DNA of 64,000 nucleotides from Prescottella soli (lineage in GTDB: Bacteria > Actinomycetota > Actinomycetes > Mycobacteriales > Mycobacteriaceae). The position numbers and the translations under genes were made by a program. The DNA lies in contig NZ_CP157276.1 of NCBI RefSeq assembly GCF_040024445.1, positions 2,666,001-2,730,000 on the forward strand, given 5' to 3'. The notes below the pieces were generated by a model, which was given only the letters and a program-made list of their open reading frames with translations, searched no databases and had not been told where the DNA came from. Below are positions 16,270-23,094 of this stretch, piece by piece; the stretch's first letter is position 1; the number at the start of each line of letters is the position of its first letter.

Positions 16270-16740
16270 GCGGCCTCAGCCGCGGTTGCAGCGGCCCCTG
16301 GCGGCCAGCGGAGCGACCGGGGGGGCGGGCCTCGGTGGCGACACAGCGCCGGGACACGTGAGCGGCCCCGGGGGGCGGCCGCAGGGTCTGCTCGCAGGCG
16401 CGCCCCCGATAGGGGCGGCCGCGATCGTGGCGCAGGGGTCCGGGGCGACGAGGTCCGCGGTGGCGGCCGCCGTCCCCGACCGCAGGATCCGGCTGCCGGC
16501 GGGAGGAAACAGGGCGGCTTCTCCGGCGCACGTGGGTAGGTCGCAGCGCCCTTCTGCGACCGGCTCCGGCGCGCAGCGTCGGTGCCGCCAGGTCATCCCA
16601 TCTCTGCATAGATCACCTGGCTCCACGTGCGCCGGAGAAGCTGCTTCGTCTCGGTGCCGGAGTATCACGGAGGCGGAAAAGATTCCGGCGCTCGATATTC
16701 AGCGCCGGCCGCCGGTTCGTGGCGGGAGTGTGGCTGAGGA

Positions 16741-16806
16741 ATGGGTACAGAACGGGCCTTTTATATGGCCGGAATTCCCGTAATTCACGTATGCGGGAAT
16801 TACGCA
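16741..16806. other. AT-rich patch with inverted repeat in the GC-rich island
   Basis: A short stretch much richer in A and T than its surroundings (CTTTTATATGG, GGAATTCCCGTAATTCACG). It includes arms CGTAATTC (16779-16786) and GAATTACG (16797-16804). It could be a DNA-unwinding element or promoter within the origin-like region. Confidence 0.4.
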
Positions 16807-17517
16807 TGGAGATCGCCGTTTCAGGAATTGTTCGCCCGGCACCGCCGCCATTTACGGGAGGCCGTAGAGAAACGCAGTGGCGGTGCGACCGGCATCGCCG
16901 GCCGCCTCAGGTGACGGCAAAAGCCCAAGTCAGAGCGTTGTGGCACTTGTGCGGCGTCACAGTGGCGCCTCGGTGTCCCGACTGCAGCCAGGCCGCGGGT
17001 AGAGCAGCCGTTGCAGCGCCACGCAGCAGCCACAGCAGAGCCGGTGTGCAGACACTGGGCGGACGCGGTCTGGCCGGCGTGTGGCGTCAGTGCGACGGAG
17101 CGGCCATTACGCCACTGCGCGGATGCCGTGTGGATACTCGCGGGTGCCTGTGCCACCGCACAGCATCCGTTCAACCGCACAGTGTGTGGATGTTTCGCGG
17201 ATACGGTGCGGTGGTTATACGTACAGCGTCCGCACTATCGCCGTATAGCCGCCGCACTAGAGCTGCAGTGTCACCGCAGATCCGCCAAAGGCCACACAAC
17301 AGCCGGAAGGGAGCCAGTGTGCGGCGACTGTACGGCTGGCGTCTATCCGTTGTAATGCTGGGTACTTATTGCGGCCTGTGTGTGGATGTTGCCCCGCCAC
17401 TCAAAGGCTCATCAGTCACTGCATATCCGCCGCTATGCAGCCGCAGTGAAGCCGTTCAGCGGCTGATGTGCGGTGACACTGTGGCGTGGCGACACTGCGG
17501 CGCGATGGCGGAAAAAG

Positions 17518-17555
17518 AGAACCCGCACTCTGCCTGAAGCAAGAGTGCGGGTTCT
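17518..17555 (-). terminator. Intrinsic terminator for the gene at 17573
   Basis: 13-bp perfect arms AGAACCCGCACTC (17518-17530) and GAGTGCGGGTTCT (17543-17555). On the minus strand they are followed by CTTTTT. They lie directly after the stop of the minus-strand gene 17573-17914. Confidence 0.85.
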
Positions 17556-17572
17556 GTGGTCGATGACCTCTG

Positions 17573-17914
17573 TCATGGTCGCGCCGACCACTGCGACCAG
17601 AACTTCTCGAGGAACTGCAGGCGCTCGTCCTCGGTGAACAAGACCCACAGCGGGGACAGGTTGCGCATGTCGTTGCCGGTCTCGTCGTCCCGCGCGACGA
17701 CGGCACGTAGTTCCTCGATGTCGTTGCCGTCGACGATCCGCCCCCACCAGGCGAGGTAGGAGAGCATCAGTGGGTCGCGGGAGACGTTCGCCCGGATCAC
17801 TCGCAGGCTCTCGCGGACCCGGTCGGTGTCGATCCGCAGGCTCTCGCGGTCGATCTTGGTCAGGATCGCGACCTGCAGCATCTTCTGCCGGACCACCTTG
17901 CGGGACACGACCAC
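17573..17914 (-). CDS. Unknown small protein, last gene of a minus-strand cluster
   Basis: About 113 residues. The best start is a GTG near 17908-17917, just behind GGAAGGAG; a TTG at 17962 would add 16 residues. The sequence is charged and helical with Trp-rich ends (SYLAWWGRIVDG and FLEKFWSQWSARP). There is no signal peptide or membrane helix. It lies downstream of the Trp-rich microproteins on the same strand, beyond a hairpin, and is followed by a clear terminator. Function unknown. Confidence 0.6.
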   Translation of the reverse strand: MVVSRKVVRQKMLQVAILTKIDRESLRIDTDRVRESLRVIRANVSRDPLMLSYLAWWGRIVDGNDIEELRAVVARDDETGNDMRNLSPLWVLFTEDERLQFLEKFWSQWSARP

Positions 17915-17982
17915 CACAGACTCCTTCCATTCGAGCCGTCGCTGCTGCACCGGAGCAGGCAAGTGGGTCTTGGAGAGATGAC

Positions 17983-18015
17983 ACGTCCCCGCCGCAAGGG
18001 GTGCGGCGGGGACGT
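17983..18015 (-). terminator. Strong hairpin between microprotein gene and 17573 gene
   Basis: Perfect 13-bp arms ACGTCCCCGCCGC (17983-17995) and GCGGCGGGGACGT (18003-18015) with a 7-base loop. There is no T-run on either side, so it may attenuate or process rather than fully terminate the minus-strand transcript. Confidence 0.6.
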
Positions 18016-18061
18016 CTCTCTTCCATGGTGTCAGTCACTGCAATCGATTTCCCGGCACCGC

Positions 18062-18181
18062 TCAGCTGAGCGCGTGTCGGTACCCACCAAGCTCACATGG
18101 GACGTTCCGCATGAGCCAGATCCGAGTCGATTCGGGCAGGAACCAGAGCGTCCACCAGATGGGTGCGAAGTCCATGGTCAT
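18062..18181 (-). CDS. Trp-rich microprotein 1 (39 residues)
   Basis: ATG 18181 sits 4 bases behind a perfect AGGAGG. The sequence starts MTMDFAPIWWTLWFLPESTR and is hydrophobic and aromatic at its N-terminal half. It begins 22 bases after the stop of the secreted-protein gene on the same strand. It shares the GGAGGCGATGACxATG start context with the microprotein at 18624-18749, so they are probably related in use. Function unknown; it may be a small membrane-bound peptide. Confidence 0.6.
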   Translation of the reverse strand: MTMDFAPIWWTLWFLPESTRIWLMRNVPCELGGYRHALS

Positions 18182-18202
18182 CGCCTCCTATGGGGCAGTG
18201 GA

Positions 18203-18619
18203 CTACGGAACGTAGACGGTTGCGACGCCCGGTGTGACGAACGAGCTGCCGGTGTGTACGACGACGACAACAACCTGCCCGGTCCCGGTCGGCAGGACCG
18301 CTTCCGGGTATCCGTCCACGCCGCCCGACATCGGGGTGGAGCCGGCGACTCCGCTCGACAGGTTCAGCCAGAGCACTTCGGACAGTTGTAGGCACCCAGA
18401 TCGGCCTTCCCGTCTGCGTTCCTCCGGACCGGTGATCGTCACCGTCCCGGGCTGTTCGCCGACCACGGCCACGCAGCGGACCGCGGGAAAATCGAAGCTG
18501 CCGTACGGGTCGATCTGGAACGGAACGGTGACCGCGGCGGAGGCGGCGGCGGTCGGCGCCAGAACCGAACCGGCCACGATGGCCGCGCAGGCGACCGATC
18601 GGCGAACGAAATCGATCAT
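18203..18619 (-). CDS. Small secreted protein, unknown family
   Basis: 138 residues. A Sec signal peptide is clear: basic start MIDFVRRSV, hydrophobic core AIVAGSVLAP and a cleavage site ASA-AV near residue 29. The mature part of about 110 residues has two cysteines (in VRCVAVV and SGCLQL), probably one disulfide, and a Val-rich C-terminus ending TPGVATVYVP. This suggests a small beta-rich extracellular domain. Its start lies 4 bases after the stop of the 41-residue microprotein, and another microprotein follows, so it is part of a cluster. A broken paralogue lies at 7090-7510. Function unknown. Confidence 0.75.
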   Translation of the reverse strand: MIDFVRRSVACAAIVAGSVLAPTAAASAAVTVPFQIDPYGSFDFPAVRCVAVVGEQPGTVTITGPEERRREGRSGCLQLSEVLWLNLSSGVAGSTPMSGGVDGYPEAVLPTGTGQVVVVVVHTGSSFVTPGVATVYVP

Positions 18620-18623
18620 GGCG

Positions 18624-18749
18624 TCAATGGGTTACCGGTGGCCCGACCAGCGGCTCCCACACAAGCCAGGCCTGGTACAGCACGTCATAGAGCCACTTCG
18701 GCACGAAAACGCCGCTGAGCGGCGTGGGGGTGTTGTCGAGCATCGTCAT
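18624..18749 (-). CDS. Trp-rich microprotein 2 (41 residues)
   Basis: ATG 18749 (or 18743) behind AGGAGG. The core VPKWLYDVLYQAWLVWEP resembles VPEWYYAIVYQLWLWG of the microprotein at 19019-19099: VP-x-W-x-Y, YQ-x-WL-x-W and a following Pro. Its start overlaps the stop of a 14-codon leader frame (ATGA at 18746-18749). Its stop lies 4 bases before the secreted-protein start. The conserved pattern in two unequal copies supports real translation. Confidence 0.65.
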   Translation of the reverse strand: MTMLDNTPTPLSGVFVPKWLYDVLYQAWLVWEPLVGPPVTH

Positions 18750-18790
18750 CGCCTCCTACGGGCAGTATCCGCCGAGAACAGGAGGTCCAT
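18746..18790 (-). CDS. 14-codon leader frame upstream of microprotein 2
   Basis: MDLLFSADTARRRR, with AGGGAGG about 10 bases before the ATG at 18790. The stop overlaps the next start. It lies inside the 106-bp repeat, and the same leader (MDLLFSADTAR...) occurs at 19103-19147. It could provide translational coupling or act as an attenuator. Confidence 0.4.
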   Translation of the reverse strand: MDLLFSADTARRRR

Positions 18791-18863
18791 GGGGGATCGC
18801 CTCCCTGTGACGCGCCGAAGGCCGCGCAGACGACGGAGGGTGGCCGCTGGGTGCGCGCCGGCC
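18758..18863. repeat. 106-bp direct repeat, copy 1 (copy 2 at 19115-19220)
   Basis: The two copies differ at only two positions and are offset by 357 bp. Each lies directly upstream of a microprotein gene on the minus strand. Each contains the leader frame with its ribosome-binding site and probably the promoter. Confidence 0.95.
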
Positions 18864-18969
18864 GTGACCGGACCGGCGAAGCGTGCCGCTCGGCGGCGCG
18901 CCGTGGCGCTCTCCCGTGCCCGTTCTGACGGCGGTCTCGGCGACCGATCCCTGAAAACAAACTGAACAC

Positions 18970-19012
18970 ACGACAGCGGGCCAGCACTCCCGTCTCGCTG
19001 GCCCGCTGTCGT
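18970..19012 (-). terminator. Strong terminator after microprotein 3
   Basis: 16-bp perfect arms ACGACAGCGGGCCAGC (18970-18985) and its complement (18997-19012), followed on the minus strand by GTGTTCAGTTTGTTTTC. It separates the 19019-19099 unit from the downstream unit. Confidence 0.8.
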
Positions 19013-19018
19013 TTCGGG

Positions 19019-19099
19019 TTAGTGCGGCGGGATGCCCCACAGCCAGAGCTGGTACACGATGGCGTAATACCACTCCGGTACCGGAATGATGTCGATCAT
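19019..19099 (-). CDS. Trp-rich microprotein 3 (26 residues)
   Basis: MIDIIPVPEWYYAIVYQL, then a short Trp-rich end WLWGIPPH. GAGAGGAG lies upstream. It shares the VPxWxYxxxYQxWLxW pattern with the microprotein at 18624-18749 and follows the second 106-bp repeat and its leader frame (stop three bases upstream). A strong terminator follows, so this is its own short transcript. Aromatic, amphipathic and likely membrane-active or membrane-bound. Confidence 0.55.
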   Translation of the reverse strand: MIDIIPVPEWYYAIVYQLWLWGIPPH

Positions 19100-19102
19100 C
19101 GG

Positions 19103-19147
19103 TCATCTCCTCTCACGGGCAGTATCCGCCGAGAACAGGAGGTCCAT
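19103..19147 (-). CDS. 14-codon leader frame upstream of microprotein 3
   Basis: MDLLFSADTARERR, within the second 106-bp repeat, with AGGGAGG upstream of its ATG at 19147. The stop lies 3 bases before the microprotein start. It parallels the leader at 18746-18790. Confidence 0.35.
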   Translation of the reverse strand: MDLLFSADTARERR

Positions 19148-19220
19148 GGGGGATCGCCTCCCTGTGACGCGCTGAAGGCCGCGCAGACGACGGAGGGTGA
19201 CCGCTGGGTGCGCGCCGGCC
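19115..19220. repeat. 106-bp direct repeat, copy 2
   Basis: See 18758-18863. The two differences from copy 1 lie outside the leader frame. Confidence 0.95.
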
Positions 19221-19319
19221 CGGTCACGGGCCGGCGCACGCCTGGCGATCGCCCGACACCGGAAGGTGCCCGGCGCCCGCTCTACGACGAGAGCGGGCGC
19301 CGGAGAGAGCGCTACGGCG

Positions 19320-19877
19320 TCAGGTGGACGGGATCACGCGGAGCACCCCGCAACCGTTTCCGACTTCGCTCGTCTGGAACTTCGCCACCGGCGTTCCTGA
19401 TTGGTCGAGCACGGTGAACTCGTCGAAGTCCACCACTGGCTGCGGTCCGGGGCAGCGGTGACCCAGGTCGGGCGAATCAGGTAGCGACAGGAGGATCTTC
19501 TGGACTTCAGTGCCGCCGGGGATGATGACCGGCGGCGGAACGAGGTCCCCGGTCATAGCCTTGCGATGGGCATCCGGTGCCGACTGATCGCCATCCCCGT
19601 TCGGGTTGTGCACGTAGTGGCAGCGAAGAAGGCTCACCGAGGTGGACGGGTTCTGCTTGTACGCAAGGAGCCACTCCCGCCCGAACAGGCTCGCGTCGTC
19701 GCCGTACACCTGTGTGGCGGCACAGTCCCCTGACCCCGCTTGCGTCCCGCCGAATGTCAGCCGCTCCGTCCCACTCGCAAAGGGTTCCGGGGTCGAGCTG
19801 CCCGACGAGCAGCCGACGAGCAGCAGTGGGGCAGCCGCGGCCACAATTGCCAGCCCAGCACGTGCGGTGATGTTCAT
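19320..19877 (-). CDS. Putative lipoprotein, unknown function
   Basis: 185 residues from ATG 19877 (MNITARAGLAIVAAAAPLLL). The lipobox LVGC puts the lipidated cysteine at about residue 23, followed by a Ser/Gly linker. The mature part has four further cysteines (for example DCAATQ, LLRCHYV, HRCPGPQ, GNGCGVL) that could form two disulfides. Membrane-anchored and extracellular by prediction. It resembles small lipoproteins of rhodococcal plasmids and conjugative elements only in general style. An in-frame extension to 20021 lacks a sensible signal peptide and is rejected. Confidence 0.7.
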   Translation of the reverse strand: MNITARAGLAIVAAAAPLLLVGCSSGSSTPEPFASGTERLTFGGTQAGSGDCAATQVYGDDASLFGREWLLAYKQNPSTSVSLLRCHYVHNPNGDGDQSAPDAHRKAMTGDLVPPPVIIPGGTEVQKILLSLPDSPDLGHRCPGPQPVVDFDEFTVLDQSGTPVAKFQTSEVGNGCGVLRVIPST

Positions 19878-20096
19878 GCGTAGAGACGGTAAGGGGTCAC
19901 GTGTCGAATCCGTCTCTTTTCTACCGAACCGACGCCCTGCTGTCGTCTGACCACTCGCACCACCCACGGGGAACCCGGTCGTGGTCCCGTCGCAGGCTCG
20001 GAGACCACGACCGAACGCCATAACGGGCGCGGGACGCGCGCCACGGGTCGGCGCGCACCCAACCGCGCGCGATGCCCCGGACTGAGACCATCGGGC

Positions 20097-20234
20097 ATGA
20101 GCATGCAGTTTTGGGAGGTACCGGCGCTCTTACGGAACCTGCGGTACTACTTCTTGAATGCCCGTCGATTCTTCACAGGGTGGAGCGTCACCGAGATCCC
20201 GCCCACCGAAGTCCCGCGCCCCGAAGACCGTTGA
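20097..20234 (+). CDS. Aromatic-rich microprotein 4 (45 residues)
   Basis: ATG AGC ATG at 20097 gives MSMQFWEVPALLRNLRYYFL, followed by NARRFFTGW and a Pro/Glu-rich tail. The composition (Trp, Tyr, Phe, Arg) resembles the minus-strand microproteins at 18.1-19.1 kb. The ribosome-binding site is weak. It lies upstream of a small membrane-protein gene on the same strand. Confidence 0.4.
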   Translation: MSMQFWEVPALLRNLRYYFLNARRFFTGWSVTEIPPTEVPRPEDR

Positions 20235-20295
20235 TCTGACGAGGCGCCTGGGCAATTCGGTGGCACACTCGGACGAAATGGGGAGGCGGGTACGA

Positions 20296-20505
20296 GTGAG
20301 AGCGTGGCTCCGCGAAACATGGCAGGCGGCACCCCGACAGCGCGTTGCCTCTGTCTTCGCACTAACAACGGTGCTGACCGCCACCTCAGCGGCGCAGCAG
20401 TCATGGCCCATGGCTGCTTCCGTATTCGTCTCGTCGGCGGTGTGCGGTGGCACGGTTCTGGTACGTGTGGCGCGATCGAGAATTCAGCACCGGCGCAGTA
20501 ACTAG
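20296..20505 (+). CDS. Small membrane protein (about 69 residues)
   Basis: GTG 20296 follows GGGGAGG by about 10 bases; ATG 20278 is an alternative. A basic N-terminus (RAWLRETWQAAPRQR) is followed by two hydrophobic stretches, VASVFALTTVLTATSAA and MAASVFVSSAVCGGTVLV, and a basic C-terminal tail. That predicts a two-helix membrane protein. Function unknown. Confidence 0.5.
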   Translation: MRAWLRETWQAAPRQRVASVFALTTVLTATSAAQQSWPMAASVFVSSAVCGGTVLVRVARSRIQHRRSN

Positions 20506-20646
20506 GGCGAGCCTGAGCGCCTGTCGTTCTCTGGTCCGGCGGTCCGCGGCGTCACCGGCCGGTCAGCGCGACACCCAGCCGAGGTCTTGGAGCGCGGTGG
20601 CGGCGAGGAGGAATCCAGCGACGCCGATGAGCTGGGTGAAAACAGG

Positions 20647-20685
20647 AGAACCCGCACCTGCCAGCGAGGGCAGCGTGCGGGTTCT
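20647..20685 (-). terminator. Intrinsic terminator for the antitoxin-like gene at 20727
   Basis: Arms AGAACCCGCAC (20647-20657) and GTGCGGGTTCT (20675-20685), followed on the minus strand by CCTGTTTTC. The arm sequence is nearly the same as the terminator at 17518-17555, so the element reuses one terminator type. Confidence 0.75.
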
Positions 20686-20726
20686 GGCGGCGGGTGACGA
20701 GATCAGCTCGTCGGCGGTGAGATGAG

Positions 20727-20924
20727 TTAGCTCAGTAGCTCCCGACGGAACGCTGCCAGCTCTTCTTCTACGGTGCTGGTGCCGTTCGCCACGCGCCGCG
20801 AGGCGGCCTTGGTTGCTTCGGTGACGGTGCCGCCAGCGAGACGAACGCCTGCGGTGGCGAACTGGATCGCCTCTTCAACGCTGCGGACAGGTGCCTGCTT
20901 CGTCACCTTGCGTGCGACAGTCAT
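20727..20924 (-). CDS. VbhA-like small antitoxin homologue 1
   Basis: 65 residues, a close paralogue of 22091-22288. The helix with ATAGVRLAGGTVTEATKAA, then RRVANGTSTVEEEL, matches the layout of VbhA-type antitoxins of Fic proteins (A..SxxLEG......R...GxxSxeE). The inhibitory Glu of the S/TxxxEG motif is not evident; Ala or Gly occupies that place. Its start overlaps the stop of the YefM-like gene by four bases (ATGA), so the two are coupled. This copy has no Fic gene next to it. Confidence 0.6.
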   Translation of the reverse strand: MTVARKVTKQAPVRSVEEAIQFATAGVRLAGGTVTEATKAASRRVANGTSTVEEELAAFRRELLS

Positions 20925-21172
20925 TCGAGCAGGTCGTGGGTGGTCCCGGTGCCGCGCTCGAGCCGATTGATCGAGGCCAACAGCCGGCGGGCGTTCTCCG
21001 GGCTCCTGATCAGGTACGCCGTCTCCTTCAACGACTCATAGTCGTCAAGAGCCACCATCACCACCGGCTCATGGCCGGCCCGGGTAATCACCACTTCCTC
21101 ACGGTCGGCGGTGACGGCGTTCAACGTCTCGGCATACCTCGCCCGCGACTGCGAATACGTCATCGTCTTCAC
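20921..21172 (-). CDS. YefM/Phd-family antitoxin
   Basis: 83 residues: MKTMTYSQSRARYAETLNAV at the N-terminus and the core VVITRAGHEPVVMVALDDYESLKETAYL match YefM very well (DNA-binding N-terminus and toxin-binding C-terminus). YefM normally precedes a YoeB endoribonuclease gene. Here the position is taken by the VbhA-like gene with a four-base overlap. Its 5' end lies within the end of the preceding frame (21099-21731). Confidence 0.8.
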   Translation of the reverse strand: MKTMTYSQSRARYAETLNAVTADREEVVITRAGHEPVVMVALDDYESLKETAYLIRSPENARRLLASINRLERGTGTTHDLLE

Positions 21173-21731
21173 GGGCCGACACTACCTGGAAAAACACAGG
21201 ACCCGCGTCTGCCTGAGGCAGCAGAGTCACAGCCCCCATCTCCGTCGACTCCCAGGTGGCGGCAACGATCACGTCGGCCGCCTGCTCGATCTCGGCATCG
21301 GTGCCCTCGCTGCCGGTCAGCCACGCCACGATCGACACCGGCCGGCCGTCCACGGTCAGGGACGGCTGCGGCTGGGTGAGTAGCGCCTGCACGGTGAGCG
21401 GGTGCAGATCCTTGTCCAGCAGCGGCAGGACCTTGTCGAGGTGAGGGACCGCGCCGTCGGCGGTGAACTGGCCCGGCAGCAGTCGGCCCTGGCCCGAGTC
21501 GAACGCCCACAGGGTGCCGTCGGCCAGCCGCTGGCGGATGCGGGCGGCGGTGACACCGAGGCGCTCCGCGGCGTCGGCGACCGACAGGGAGCTGTGGACC
21601 AGGTCCTGCATGCGGATGTCCCGATCCGCGCGCGCCGCCGTGGCGGCAGCAGGGTCGGTGACGAAACCGGCCTCGGTCAGCAGCGTGGCATCGTGTTCGG
21701 ACAGTGCAGGCCCGGCAGACGGGTCTGTCAC
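21099..21731 (-). CDS. Helix-turn-helix protein with MbcA/ParS-like C-terminal part
   Basis: 210 residues. The segment SLSVADAAERLGVTAARIRQ (about 48-67) is a helix-turn-helix, and LLPGQFTADGAVPHLDKVL follows. The part LTVDGRPVSIVAWLTGSEG with the next helix (about 123-160) resembles DUF2384 antitoxin cores. It starts inside the stop of the upstream RHH gene (four-base overlap), so the two form an operon. The last 40 residues overlap the YefM start and run through a terminator-like hairpin and T-run at about 21185-21235. The original stop may have been lost. Probable antitoxin or regulator. Confidence 0.55.
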   Translation of the reverse strand: MTDPSAGPALSEHDATLLTEAGFVTDPAAATAARADRDIRMQDLVHSSLSVADAAERLGVTAARIRQRLADGTLWAFDSGQGRLLPGQFTADGAVPHLDKVLPLLDKDLHPLTVQALLTQPQPSLTVDGRPVSIVAWLTGSEGTDAEIEQAADVIVAATWESTEMGAVTLLPQADAGPVFFQVVSAREDDDVFAVAGEVCRDVERRHRRP

Positions 21732-21925
21732 GCAAGCCTGCGGTTCAGTTCAGCGGACACCGTGGCGACCCTCTTCGATATCTCCGCGACCTGCCGCTTC
21801 CTTGAGCTCGCAGCGGCGATGACGGCATCGTGCACGAACGTTTTCAGCGACACGGTTTCGCGTTCGGCAGCCTCCCGCAGTTCCCTGTGCTCTTCGTCGG
21901 TGAACGTGATGTTGAGTGATGGCAC
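21728..21925 (-). CDS. Ribbon-helix-helix (CopG/Arc-like) antitoxin
   Basis: 65 residues: MPSLNITFTDEEHRELREAA has the typical beta strand and first helix of RHH regulators. The remaining SLKTFVHDAVIAAASSRKRQ helix fits toxin-binding tails. The stop overlaps the start of the next gene (21731). It probably autoregulates this two-gene unit. Confidence 0.7.
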   Translation of the reverse strand: MPSLNITFTDEEHRELREAAERETVSLKTFVHDAVIAAASSRKRQVAEISKRVATVSAELNRRLA

Positions 21926-22090
21926 GGCGGTGGTCCTTTCTCATCAGTCCCTCGCCAGGATGCCTCGTCGTTCAGCGGCCCAGCAACAGTGAAGCCGCAT
22001 CGGCGGCGGGCTCCGGGGCTCGGATCGTTCAGTCGCCGAACTCGAAACCTTGGTTGCGCTGGCTGTTGGTGTTGCTGCGCGAGCATCGAG

Positions 22091-22288
22091 TCAGCTCAGT
22101 AGCTCCCGGCGGAACGCTGCCAGCTCTTCCTCCGCCGTGCTGGTGCCGTTCAACACGCGTCGCGCGGCGGCCTTGTTTGCTTCGGTGACGGTGCCGCCGG
22201 CGAGACGAATACCCGCGGTAGCGAACTGGATCGCCTCTTCAACGCTGCAGGCAGGTGCCTGCTTCAGCACCTCGTGCGCGAGAGTCAT
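22091..22288 (-). CDS. VbhA-like small antitoxin homologue 2, downstream of Fic gene
   Basis: 65 residues, about 80% identical to the copy at 20727-20924 (SVEEAIQFATAGIRLAGGTV..., NGTSTAEEELAAFRRELLS). It lies 164 bases downstream of the Fic-like gene on the same strand, so the order is toxin first, the reverse of vbhA-vbhT. As in the other copy, the expected inhibitory Glu is not seen. The family assignment is by pattern only. Confidence 0.6.
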   Translation of the reverse strand: MTLAHEVLKQAPACSVEEAIQFATAGIRLAGGTVTEANKAAARRVLNGTSTAEEELAAFRRELLS

Positions 22289-22452
22289 GCTGGCGCCCTT
22301 CTCTGTGCGGTCCGGTCGATCGCATTCTCGATTTTACGTGGTTGTTGATCAACGCGTCGGCAGTGAGACGATCAGCGCCGACCTCAGCGGACCGGCGACG
22401 GTGAACACGGCGTCGTAGCGGATCTGTCAGCTGTGACCTGCAGTCCCCAAGT

Positions 22453-23094
22453 TCAGCGTGGGAGTGCGGTGAGTCCGTGGTCTCGCAGCAGGGCCTTCAC
22501 CGCGTAGTGCTCGTCGCGGATGTACGCCTTGGCGAGCAGGTCGTTGAAGGTGTCGGTCAGCTGCGGATCGCGCTCGTCGACGGGAACAACTAACAGCGTG
22601 CCGCAGCCGATGAGCAGACTGTTCGCGACAAACAACGCTGTGCGCTTGTTCCCGTCCTCGAACGGCTGCGCCTTGGCGAGCTCCACGAACAGGTCCAGTG
22701 CGTTCTCTGTGACATCGTCGCAGTTCAGCGAGTCGATCAGCTGCTGGAGACCGTGCTCGGTCAGCGCGGGTGGAGTGTGCCTGCCGTACCGGGTCCGGAC
22801 GCCGATCTGCTGGTCGTCGGTTCGAAGCTGCCCGGGGTGCAGTGCGCCACGACGGGTGATCTGCGCGTTGATCGCACGGACGTACAGGGCGTCGATCGGC
22901 TGATCGTGGTGGTCGATGACGAACTGCGCGACGTCCCGAAGGTCCTCGAGCAGCGCAAGGTCGGCGCGGGAGAAGATTCCGGCCAAGCTTCCTGAGCGCA
23001 GGAAGTTCTCGGTGTCCCGTCGACCGGCGGCGAGGCCGTCGAACACTTTTCCCGCGGTGTAGACGGCGCCGGCAAGGTCGGCGATGGTGAGCAT
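22453..23094 (-). CDS. Fic/Doc-family protein with a His-to-Gln change in the Fic motif
   Basis: 213 residues from ATG 23094, behind AAGGAG. The Fic core is QPFEDGNKRTALFVAN at about residue 143, matching HxFx(D/E)GN(G/K)R except that the catalytic His is Gln143 (codon CAG at 22666-22668). Flanking helices (LTEHGLQQLIDSL, ENALDLFVELAKA) fit the family. Fic enzymes transfer AMP or other groups to proteins, and the His is the general base. Its loss suggests an inactive protein or altered chemistry. A VbhA-like gene follows. An upstream extension to 23157 lacks a ribosome-binding site. Confidence 0.75.
   Translation of the reverse strand: MLTIADLAGAVYTAGKVFDGLAAGRRDTENFLRSGSLAGIFSRADLALLEDLRDVAQFVIDHHDQPIDALYVRAINAQITRRGALHPGQLRTDDQQIGVRTRYGRHTPPALTEHGLQQLIDSLNCDDVTENALDLFVELAKAQPFEDGNKRTALFVANSLLIGCGTLLVVPVDERDPQLTDTFNDLLAKAYIRDEHYAVKALLRDHGLTALPR

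Larger units (their letters stand above)
13843..17572. other. 3.7-kb GC-rich gene-free island, candidate replication or transfer origin
   Basis: Long open frames exist on both strands, but their translations are Arg/Pro/Ala/Gly runs without domains, as expected from about 75-80% GC noncoding DNA. The stretch is instead rich in repeats: many GCTNCGC-type motifs (for example 14934-14940, 15204-15210, 15277-15283), a large two-tier inverted repeat (15385-15492), nine GCGTCA motifs (15353-15890), GTGACA palindromes (16022-16269), an AT-rich patch (16741-16806) and CCGCAC/GTGCGG-rich DNA from 16850 to 17500. Such a layout is typical of plasmid origins. The element encodes its own Rep protein at 26.6-28.5 kb. 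Confidence 0.5.

Noticed and set aside
16719-17537. 272-codon plus-strand frame
   Set aside because: It runs through an origin-like repeat region and into the terminator hairpin of the minus-strand gene. It has no recognisable domain and odd Cys/Trp/Arg-rich composition.
19875-20021. Longer start of the lipoprotein at 20021
   Set aside because: The extension precedes a perfectly placed signal peptide and lipobox that begin at 19877.
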